Shown: positions 13,701-25,700 of the stretch, piece after piece | Layout of the letters: the number at the start of each line of letters is the position of its first letter | Numbering within the stretch: position 1 is the first letter of the stretch | NCBI GenBank assembly: GCA_013399305.1 | Contig: VXAI01000241.1 | Coordinates: 947,684-1,011,683, forward strand | DNA length: 64,000 nt | Source: Rostratula benghalensis | Taxonomy: Eukaryota; Chordata; Aves; Charadriiformes; Rostratulidae | Direction: 5' to 3' | Made by a program: the position numbers and the translations under genes | Notes under the pieces: generated by a model | The model's database searches: none | Told to the model about the DNA's origin: nothing | Seen by the model: the letters and a program-made list of their open reading frames with translations, nothing else

Positions 13701-16700
13701 TACTTTAAAAGGAGATTTCTCTGAATTAGCAAAGCAGAGCTTGCCTAGTAAATATGAAAGGCACACAGTCATTTTAAAAGAATGGGCTAAATACAGATTT
13801 CACTGTGAACTTATTGAAATGATCATGCATTTTCTACTGTAGTTGGTAGGCAGAGTTGGGTGGCCAAGAATAGATGTTATTTGTGGCATTTCCTCATTGT
13901 TGTTGCACTGACAGCAGCTCTGACAATTTAGATGAAGTAAGATAGAGTTGCTAGGCTTCCAAAATGGGTAGTAATGTTTCCATTTCTGATAATAGCACAG
14001 GTGAAGTTTTAGAAACATGATATATTTTACAGAGGCTACAGGGGATAAATCAGGCCCACCAGTAATGAGCTTAGGGGTAAAGGGCCAAGCATGGCAGTAA
14101 AATCAGTAAACCAGCTTATATGCCTCTATACTAATGAACGTGGGCAACAGACAGGATGAGCTCGTAGCCACCTTGCAGCAGGACAGCTATGATGTAGTGG
14201 CTATCACAGAAACATGGTGGGGTGACTGTCAGGATTGGAATGCTGCAATGAATAACTATAAGCTCTTCAGAAGAGATAGGCAAGGAAAGAGAAACAGGGA
14301 TGTGACTTTTTACATTGGGGAGTGTTTTGATTGTATAGAGCTAAATTCTAGTGATGATGAAGTTGAGCATTTATGGGCAAGGTTGAAGGGAAAGGCAAAT
14401 AGGGGAGATTTTTGTGCTGGGTGTCTATTAGACCATCCAACCAGGACAAAGAAGCAGATGGATTATTCTATAAGCAGCTAGCTGAAGAGTTGCAGTCACC
14501 AGCCCTTGTTCTGGTTGGGGACTTCAACCTACCAGGTATCTGCTGGAAATATAACACAGAGAACAGGCAGGCTAGGAGGTTGCTTGAGTGTATGGAAGAT
14601 AACTTGCTGACACAACTGGTAGGTGAGCCTACCAGGGGAGGTGCCTCACTACACCTACTGTTCAAAGAGAGGGACTAGTAGGATATGTGGTGGTTGGAGG
14701 CTGTCGTGAGCTTAGTGATCATGAATTGATCAGATTTTAAATTCTTAGTGATGTAAGAGGCAGAGTTATCAATACCTCCCACTTGGACTTCCAGAGAGCA
14801 GACTTTGGCCTGTTCAAAACACTGGTTGAGAGAATCCTTTGGGAGACAGTCCTGAAAGGCAAAGTAGTCCAGGAAGGCTGGACACTCTTCAAGAAGGAAA
14901 TCTTAAAATCCCAGGAGCAAGCTGTCCCCAAGTGTTGAAAGAATAAAGGGCGGGTAAAATGGCCAGCCTGGTTGAATAAGGAATTTTTCACGGGTCTTAG
15001 GGAAAAAAAAAGGAGAGTTTATCACCTTTGGAAGAAGGGACATGCAACTCAGGAGTACAGAGATCTCCTTAGGTTATACAGAGAGAAAATTAGGAAGACA
15101 AGAGCCAAGAGCCCAGCTGGAGCTCAACCTGGCCACTGACTTAAGGGACAAGAAAAAAAGCTTTTATAAATATATCAACAATAAAATGAGAGCCAGGGAG
15201 AATCTCCATCCCTTACTGGATGCAGGAGGGAACATCACAACCAAGGATAAGGAGAAGGCTGAGCTATTTAATGCCTTTGTTGCCTCCATCTTCAACACTC
15301 AGACCAGCTACCCCCAGGGTATTTAACCTCCTGAGCTGGAAGTTAAGGATGACAAACAGAACAGCTACCCCATAATCCAGGAGGAAGTGGTTAATGAACT
15401 GCTTCTGCACCTAGACACCAATAAGTCTATGAGGCTGGATGGGATTCACCTGAGAGTACTCAAGGAGCTGATGGGAGAGCTCACTAAGCTTCTCTCCATC
15501 TCTATCAACAATCCTGGTCAACAGGGAAGGTATCAGATGACTAGAGGGTGGCTAACATGATGTCTATCTACAGGAAGGGATGGAAGGTGGATCCAGGCAA
15601 CTACAGTCTTGTCAGCCTGACTTTGGTATCAGGAAAGATCACGGGCAGGATCATCTTGAGTGAGCTCTCACGGCAAGTGCAGGGCAGCCAAGAGATCAAG
15701 GCCAGCCACCATGGGTTTATGAAAGGGAGGTCCTGCTTGACCAACTTGATCTCTTTCTGTGACCATGTGTCCTACCTTCTGGACTGGGGGAAGGCTGTGG
15801 TTGTTGTCTGCCTGGACTTTGGTAAGGCCTTTGACCCAGCCCTCCTCCTCCCCCCCCCCAGCAGTCTCCTGGAGGAGCTGGCAAATCACAGCATAGACAA
15901 GTACACTACTCTCCATTGGGTGAAAAATCACCTGGATGGCCGTGCCCAGAGAGTTGTGATTAATGGGGTGAAATCTTGTTGGTCGCCAGTCATCAGTGGT
16001 GTCCCTCAGGCTCAGTTTTGGGGCCAGTCTTGTGTAATAACTCTGTTGATGATCTGGATGAGGAGATTGAGTGCACCCTCAGGTTTGGAGATGAAGTCAA
16101 GCTGGGTGGGACTGAGGCCAGTTGTATCAGGTTCAAGACAGCCAAGTGCCAAGTCCTGCATTTCAGTCACAACATGCAGCGCTGCAGGCTTGGGGAAGAG
16201 TGGCTGGAGAATTGCCCAGCAAAAAAAGGATCTGGGGGTGTTGTTGGACAGCTGGCGTAACATGAGCCAGCAGTGTGCCCAGGTGGCCAAGAGGGCCAAC
16301 AACATCCTGGTTTGTATCAGGAATAATGTGGTCAGCAGGAGTAAGGAAGTGATCATGCCTCTGTGCTCAGCACTGGTGAGGCCCCACCTCGAGTATTGTG
16401 TTCAGTTCTGGGTCCCTCACTACCAGAAGGGCATTGAAGTGCTTGGTGCAGCCACCAAGCTGGTGAGGGGTCTGGAGAAAAAGTCATATGAGAAGAGGCT
16501 GAATGAACTGTGCATGTTTAATTTGCAAAAGAGGAGGCTGAAGGGAGACCTCATTGCCCTCTACAACTACCTGAAAGGAGGTTGTAGAGAGGTGAGTGCT
16601 GGCCTCTTCTCCCAAGTGAATAATGACAGGACCAGAGGAAATGATCTGAAGTTGCAGCAGGGTAGGATTAGACTAGATACTTGGAAGAATTACTTTACTA

Positions 16701-19700
16701 GAAGAGTGGACAGGCACTAGAACAACCTGCCCAGGGATGTGGTTAAGTCGCCATCCCTGGAGGTATGTAAGAAAGCTGTAGATGTGGCACTTCAGGGCAT
16801 AATCTAGTGGCTGAGATTGTAGGGTTTTTTTGTGTATGTAGGTTGGACTCGGTGCTCTCAGAGGTCCTTTCCAACCATGACGATTCTGTGAATCTGTGAC
16901 TCTGTGACTGCATTGTTCTCTGGGAGATACAAAATCTGTTTGCTGAAGTATGTTTAAAAGGCTGTGATAGAGAATTCTGGTGAGCTGTGGTTTTAACATG
17001 GATTGCTACATGCTTTCATTAGTATAAATCCCAGTGAGCTGGTACCCCAGTATTATCTCTTATATCAGAGTAAAATGTGTATATGGTAAATATAAAATGC
17101 TACTATTGCAATCTGGAAGCATTCTGTACTCCCTTTAGATTTGTGTAAATGACTGTCAAATGTAGACTGAAACCGGAGATCTGATCTCTTGACTTTGTGA
17201 AGCTCTTGGAGTTTCACATTGGTGACAGAGCAACTATAATTAAAGACAAAGTTTTAGGGCTTAGTCAGTCAATCAAGTAATAATATCACAAATGCTACCA
17301 TAAGGTAAAATAAAGTTGTTTTTTAATGCAGTTTATAGTGGTCTTTGAAGCTAAGTAAAAGCATTCTTTACTCAGCATAAAGGATTTAACCCATTACAAA
17401 GGAGGGTTAAATCAAGTTTGTCTAAATAGAGTCTGTAACATAGAATCATAGAATGGTTAGATTTGGAAGGGACCTTAAAGTTCATCAAGTTCTAACTCCC
17501 CTACCATGGGCAGGGATACTTCCCACTAGATCCATCATTGCTTCCTGACTTCTGATGGTAGTCGAATTGTCAAAATAATATACAATAGTGACCGATCCCC
17601 TGACAGGCAGTTTAAACATGCTCTAAGTACCTGTGCAAGAGAGGGGCAAAATAAAGCACTCACTTTCTTACAGGGTGCAGAGTTTTGATGAGCAATGGAT
17701 GGAGGAAGAAAATGAGGAAACAGAACATCCCTATTACAACAACATCCCAAATAAAATGCCCCCCCCTGGCGGCTTCATTGATGCCAGGCTCAAAACAAGA
17801 CTTCCTACTGCTGCAGATGCAGCTCAGGTCGGTGCAATTGCATCTCTCCCCTCTTGATGGTGGATCCAGAATTTTTTAACAATGTGTATTTTAAAATGGA
17901 TACATTGGGACTATAGTTTGCCCTTCATGTGTGGTCAGCTTCCTTTTGAATGGGCTGTGGAGATCTAGGAGGCAATAAATTAGACAGGTTCAGAACAAAC
18001 AAAAGGTGAGCTCCTCATGGTGTTAAAAGACTACACAGATTCAAGGAAGAGAAATCAACTGAGCATTACTACATTTGTAGAAACCATGTCTGCTTCAGAG
18101 AGTATCAGCTAGTGCACACTAACTGGAGAAGATTTGTCGGAGAATGATCTAGCACTGTTGTTACTAACAGTTTGTTATACTAATAACTCAGCAGCCATTG
18201 CTATTCAGCCAGATTCCTAGGTAGGTTTTCCCATCTCACATTGAACTGAGTTCAGGTTGTGTATTTCTACAGTGTTGCTGTGGGAAGTTTGGCCACAGTA
18301 GCCACCTAGGAGGAGTTTTCAGATCCAGTACAACTCTGCTTAAATCCAGAGGGGCCCTGTCTGCGGGCAGCATCCTTGCTTTTGTACCCAAGTGCATCCC
18401 CTAGTACCAATGTGTGTCTTTCAGTTTAGGCTATGAGGGTGCTGGGAGTGACTGGAACACTTTTTCCAGGCACAGTTTGTCAGATCTTGTTATGTGAAAA
18501 CAAATGTACTGGAGGACATGATGGGATTGTAGGGGTTAATAAAAGCAGGAAGCAGAGAAGTTTACATGAAGGTCACTGGTAATGTCTTACTCCTACATAA
18601 ATGCATTTGTGAGATATATATTCTGACACCATGATGAATTGGAAATGAAAAGTGGGAGTACACAGAATACAGCCAAGGAAATTGTCAGAGCCACTTGTAA
18701 TATATATGAGCATTTTAAAGGTAATTGAAAATTTCTTTGCACATGTGTCCATTCTAGTCTGCAGTAGGAGTGGGAGGAGAGCAAATCTATTACCAGAGTC
18801 GTCACTTAGGAGACAAATTCAGTGAAGACTTGCATCATAGGCCTGTTAAGCAAGGTGAGTTTTGATAGCTTTTAGCTGTAATATTGCAGGAAGTCTTGGG
18901 TGGCCAAAGCACGTGACAGTATGATGACTCAAAGTCTGAGGGCAATGAACTTCACTTTGTTGATAAGTTCCTTTTTTTTCTGAATTCTACCATTGATCTC
19001 AGTGAAAAACATTTGGTAATTACCTCTGGATAAATTATTCAATGCACACCTTCATAAAATTTTATCTTTTGCAGAGCATTTCATAAAGTTGCCCCAAACT
19101 TTCAGCTGCCTAGCTCACCGTATCTTAAAATACCCTGTGGTATTTAAAGGCAGGCTTTAAACAGAAACTGAAAATCTGACCCACTAGGCAGGCAAGATGG
19201 AGTTTCCAGACAAAGAGCCTAAAGTCAGAAGCTTTTTTTAAAATGTGGGAAAATGCATGAGTGTGCACTAGGTCTCTGCTCCACAAATAGCAAATAATGA
19301 ATAGTGTTCTTTTTGTTGTAGCCTTTGAATTTTAAGCAAACCACATCAAACCAAAATATTTTACACCTTTCACACTCATACGACAGCTTTACTGTGTTTC
19401 TGGGGACACTTTCTTTTCAAATACCAGAATATGTTATCTGTTGTTAAACTGCACAAATTGGAGGATTTTATGCCATTTCCTTCTCTCCTGATTTCCCAGC
19501 TGAATATCAGTATTGAAACTGACAATATTTATTTACAAAATTTTCCTTTCCTCCTGAATAATAGGACACTCCCACCCCCACATTGAAACACAGTTCTGAA
19601 TCTATTCATAAACATTTCTTTCTACTACATCTTGTAGTTTTTGTCTTTACATCTCCCCTTCCAGGGAATTTTAATTCTGTGGTAAGGGAGTGTGATGTTA

Positions 19701-22700
19701 TTTGGTCATTGTAGCAAGCCGGTTCTGTCAAATACAAAAAAGAAAAGTCTTGAATTTTCTAGGATCTCTGGATATATGTATGCCAGATGGGAAATCACAA
19801 GTACCCGCAACAGCAGAGATGCCAACATATGTGAACACCCAGCATATAAATATAGAGGCTCTATTGGCACTTCAGGCAGATGCTGAAAGCACCATCAGTG
19901 GAACAGCAGATGATATCAAAGAAAGCAGTCCAGGAAAAGATCTGTTTGACATGAGTGAGTTCCCTTCCTATTCACTCCCTTTCTAATAAGCATACTGGTA
20001 TGTTTAAGTATTAGTTCTGTATAAAAAGAATTTAAAAATTCTCAAAATTTTAGTATTCCTGATGGAGTTATGGTGAATTGTATTGCTTTCATATGGTGGT
20101 TTCATATTTGACCAAGACAAAATAGGAGTGGCCGAAGATTTGAAGCTAGTTTGTATTACATCTGAGTTAAGCTGCATTGAAGTCTATATTGTCCTTAGCA
20201 TTACAGGCAGACATGTCAGAAGGGAAATACATCAGGAGGCTTGTCATGCAGGAAAGTGAAGGAGTGAATGGCTAGAGAATTAACTCCAGCCTGTCCTGTG
20301 AATGAGTTACTAGGAAGACAACATATACCACAAAACCTTTGTGCAAAAAGGAAACTGAGAGAGAAATTTAAAGGCTGTGTTATGCCTTGCTCTGGATAGG
20401 CCTACTATCCTATGCAGTTGTTTGTTTCAACTTTCAAGTCAGTTTTTCCAAAATCAGAGTCATAACCACAGCCATAAAGCAATAGTTTAATCACCAGGCG
20501 TAATTTGATGTTGGTGGTACCAATACATATTCTCAGCCTTGAAGAGATACTTAACAGGAAATTAGGAGAAGCAGTCTGAGGTACAAAACATTTTCTTTGT
20601 TTTTCTATTCTTACTACCTCTAATCAATTGTTGACACAAGATTTATTTAATTAAATGCACATAATTAAAAGGTAGTGAGACAGGCAGTTGGTGCCCAAAT
20701 GTTATTCGTAAAATTTCATGTCTATATTTCTGTTACCTCAGTATACATAAAACTGTCTTCCTGGCATGTTTTTGCTTAGATATGGCTCTATTTCCCCAGC
20801 TTAGTGAGATTTTGGACAGAAAGAAAGGGTGAGGGAGGAGAGCTGATCTGTGAATATAGATCTAAAATGAGAAAATTTTGATGTCTGAAGTTGGAAGGGT
20901 TAGCCTTGATTTCTAGCATGCACATGCTTACCTGTATGTTATACACAATCTTTTCCTAAAAATCGGAAAGTAATTTCTTATCTTCCAGCCTTTATTAATC
21001 TTTATTAACTATTGGATCATCAGTGAAAAGTAGTGTTAAAAAATGTGTCAACTAGTCCTGAGTCATTTGTCTAGCTAAACATGATGGGCTTTCTGCAGAC
21101 TGCAACGTAGTGAAGACGTACATAAGCTGGCTTTGAAAACTAGCTGAGTATCAACAAGCTGTATGTACCCTATTTCCCTGAGCTAAATTAACCTCTCTAT
21201 GGCCCTGCGCAAACATTGCTAGATGCTCCTCACATCTGAGCAGTCTGTTTACAGCTGTTGTAGCGCTCTTCATGGAACTGCTCTGCAGATGTCATTTAAT
21301 AAGCCTAGTGGGCACAGAACAATATCTCTTTTTAATATGTGCTAGTTGACCAGATGAACGTCTTGCAAAGGAAAATAGCATCCAATAGGTCAGTAGAGCA
21401 TTTAATGAAGCATGCACTGACCTATTTACTATTACTGCAAGACTATTGAGACCTGTAATAACACATCTTTTCATTCCACTCTACAGAAAGTAACACTGAG
21501 TTGAGGATTTAGCTGGGGTTTAAAAGATGCTTCCCTGAGGCTGATTTCAGCTAGGTAAATCACAATAAATGTGTTAGACTAAAGTCCCTAAAGTCCCCCT
21601 CCTAGGTGGGGGCCAGGGGTAGGCTGAGTGATAAGGGCAGCTGATTACTTCTAGATATGCAGGATTGGAGACTTGGTAAGCGATAATTTTAAAATGAATA
21701 CGTAGCTTGAAGAGAAACCAGATATGAGTATAATGACATTGGGTACCCATATTATGCAATTTATTTTAAATTAAAGTGTCTGGTATATGTGGCAAGACAA
21801 AAGGAGAGCTCTGCCCATTTACCAGGGCATATAAATGGAAATGTTGACAGTAGCCATTACTGAAATAAAATCACAAACTTTCAAATGCTCCTGCCAAGGT
21901 TTGCTCTGATTTTTATCAGCATCTTTCTGTGAATAACACATATTTTTAACATATTAGACTATCCAGTCCTAATATAATCCATAAATTGATAGGCCTAGCA
22001 GTATGTCTTCCCTCATTTTTTTTAAATAAAGATAAAGGGAAGGGCTATAACAGAAAATAAATCCTGTAAAAAATGACTGGAATATCACCACTTTGTAACA
22101 TGATTTATGTCTGAATGGTCTTGTCTTTGCTCCTATTTCCACAACCAGAACCATTTGAAGACACCCTCAAGAACCAAACATCTGAGTCTGTGTTCAGTAA
22201 ATCCACCCCCACTGGATGCACCAGTCCTCTTTCATCCAGAGCATCTGACTGGACTGTAGCCAAAGAGCTGAGTACAGAGCCTTGGTATCAAGGAGAGATG
22301 AGCAGGAACGAAGCAGAACAGCTGTTAAAGAAATGTGGAGACTTCCTTGTGAGGAAGAGTACCACGAATCCTGGCTCCTATGTGCTGACAGGCATGCACA
22401 ATGGACAAGCCAAGCATCTTCTTTTGGTAGACCCAGAAGGAACTGTAAGTGATGAGACTTCTGACACTGCACAATTCCTCCAAATGTGTTTAATCTTGTT
22501 TACAACTTACTCATATTTCTAGTATGCCATTGCATCTCTAATTATCTCCCTGATGTATAGCAGAAGTCTCACTGCATGATTTCTGCATGTTGCAGGGTGC
22601 CTTAGGGACCTGATTTCTAGCAAGGTCAAGCTTTGGCCACTGCTGTACAGTCTTAGTCAAAAGTGCAGCTAAGCTACTTCTTTATACTTCATGATGAGCA

Positions 22701-25700
22701 GCTGCTGGTGGCTCCACAAGTTCAGCCACCTTTCATGCCTTAAATTTCCACATGACATCTCTGTCAGCTAAGATATCGACCAGGCTCTCTGCGGTTTCCT
22801 GGACTTAAGGCCAGGTGAAAACTGAGGCAAACCTTCTCCATCTCTTTCCTGCACATGGAGTCCCTTAGCTGACAAGGGGACCTTCCCAGCAGCAGGATGG
22901 AGAAAGCAAATGAGCTCCAGTTTTCTGCAGCTGCCCTATCCCGTCCTGCTTCTGGGGAGACTTAGTCTTGTCTGAGAGAATGAAAGCAAGTATCGCCATG
23001 CATTTTATTCTTGGCTCCACGTAGCTGAGCGGCCAATTCCTCCTCCTCTGTGAAGGACAACTTTAGATGACAAGCCCAAAGAAAATGAGAAACTACTATA
23101 GAGGAGTTGGCATTTGTCTCCGCTGGGAATCCTGCAGCACTCAGCCGAATTACTCTGGTGCTGCAGAGTCCACAACGCTGCGATGAGGTATGCCCATCGT
23201 GCTTGTTGTAATGACATTTGCCACATGAGGGCAGTCTAATAATGGGTTTGCAGGTTTTTTTAGGTGCCAACTGCCGAGTCATGGGCTGGTCCAGGACACC
23301 CGCCTCGGGGACTGGCCCCTGCGCCTCCTAGGAGGCAGTCTCCTTTGCTAAAGTTTTGTCGGCAGTTTTGGGACTTCTGCAGCAGGACCCCCTAATTCTC
23401 TCTGCAGCATAAACCCACAAATAGCTGTTACAGGCTACTGCAGGGAAAATGCTGCTGGCATTGCGTGGCACAGCAAGTAAAGGGTTGCTATGTCCCGTCG
23501 CCAGCTCTGCTGCTCTGCCGACTGGTATGGAGTATTGGGCCCTGTAATGACTCCTGAGAGGATTCCTCTTGTTGGCAAAGGACAAGAGGCCAACAACCCT
23601 CCCCAACCCCCCACCACCCTACTCCCTCCCCACCATATTTTCTGCACTGCCTTTGGGAGAGGAACTAATTTTCTGACCTTGAGTGGGGACCTACTTGTTC
23701 TCTGTACCTGCCTCCTCTCTCAGCCAACTTGTGGTCTGCCATCATGGCCTGAATGGTTCTAAAACTCCTCGCTCAGGAGGCACTGCTTGATAACAACAGC
23801 TTTTCTGTGGTTGTTTTTAGGTTAGCTGTGCTGTCTATATGATGTGTGGGATTCTGACACAGCTCCTGAGCAGACTTGTCAGAGTGGAGAAGAGTCAATA
23901 AAATGCTAGTGTGTGGCCACCTGCAGCAGCATGCCAGAAACTTGCATTTCTTCTGCGTGGTCTCAGCATGATTATTTGTCAAAACCAATTCACACAAAGG
24001 CTGCCTGAAAATTTATTTCACTCACAAATTACCCAGTGACACTTTACAGCTTTTAAGGGTGTGGGTTTTTTTGAGCAGAGTTAACTGTCCAGTTGCTTCT
24101 GCTCTCACCCTGCTGATAAAAATAAAAAGATCTCTGGCTCAAGTAAGGGATGCTTAAGATGGAGGACTTTTGTTGGTTGTAGAATTAGGGCTTGGACTCT
24201 GGTGATGGCAGAACATATTCCTTTGGTAAGAACTCTTGGCCAAGTTGAATGGACTGAAAATGTGTTAAACTAATCATAGATAAGGGAAGTTACTGCTGTT
24301 TTAAAGATGTATTTTCATGTTAAAAATACAGCTTCCAATAATTACAGAAAGTTATGTTTTAAAGCAGTATGTTTAAGAAATTGGGAGAGCCTCTTTTTCT
24401 TCTGTGACACAGCTACATGTGGTCTGAGCAGGTAGCATCACTTGCCACCAAAGTTTTCTGTTTCTTTTTTTTTTTTTTTTTTTACCCTGCGCTAATTTTC
24501 TAGCAGTTTTACCAGACCTTAATGATGAAGACTGAAATATTTCGAGAGGTGCCCACCACAGCATAAACTGGCTCTGGAAAGTTTTAGCAAAAGTTGTTCT
24601 CTTTCCGAGAAAATTCAAGGAAAATATATGACATGTCTGACCTGCATCAGGAATAGTCTAGCCAGCAGGAGAATGGAGCTCGCTGTACTCAGCTCTGGTG
24701 AGGCTGCACCTCAAGTACTGTGTTCAGTTTTGGGCCCCACACTACAAGAAAGACATTGAGGCCCCGGAACGTGACCAGAGAAGGGCAACAAAGGGGGTGG
24801 GTCTGGAACACAGGTCTTATGAGGTATGGCTGAGGGAGCTAGAATTCTTTAGTCTGGAGAAGAGGAGGCTCAGGTACCTCTTTGCACTCTACAACTTCCT
24901 GAAGGGAGGTTGTGAAGAGGAGGGGGTTGGCCTCTTCTCCCAGATAACTAATGACAGGACGTGAGGGAATGGCCACAAGTTGCACCAGGGGAGATTTAGA
25001 TTAGATGTCAGAAAAAACCTTTTTCTCTGAAAGAGTGGTCAGGCACTGGAATGGCCTGCCCAGGGAGGTGGTGCAGTCACCATCCCTGGAGGTGTTCAAG
25101 AAGTGTCTGGACAATGTGCTATAAGACATGATTTAGTAGCTCAGTGGGTAGTATCGGTGATAGGAGGACAGTTGGACTAGACGTTCTTGTAGGTCCTTTC
25201 CAACCTTGTGTTTCTATGATTCTATACCTCACTTCATGACAGTGTTCACAGGCTTTTAGTTGAGGCAGTGTTGAGACATCCCAATACAAAGGACCTCTGC
25301 TCTGCTCATGGAAGCTGTATGACAAACTTGTTTTAAACATAGGAAGGAAATATTTTGTGAAGGCGTGGTTAAATAATTAAAGATTATTTTGTAATATAGA
25401 TTAGTTTTTGGTCTGTCCTGATTTTTGACCATTTTACCTAACAATATCAGTTTCCTCTGAATCATGGGTGTAATGATTTACTCAGCAGGATGCTAGTGCA
25501 GCGGGATGGAAAATGGGCCAGACAAATGACATCCCCTGCTCTGAAGTATTCCAGTTTCAAAGGTGAGCATACTATGTACCAGGCCAAGCACATGTGGTGG
25601 CTGGATCACTTTTAGGGAAGGGCGTTTTCTAGCACCTGAAGAAAAAGGTCTTTGTTAAAGGAAGCACAAAGATGCTGAAGCACACAGAGAAAAGTTGGAT

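Larger units (their letters stand above)
13599..17673 (+). other. SHC3 intron, 4.1 kb, LINE-rich
   Basis: Intron between the last PTB exon and the YYN exon. About 70% of it is one decayed CR1 copy in the same direction as the gene, plus a short opposite-strand CR1 end at 17438-17535. Confidence 0.88.
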
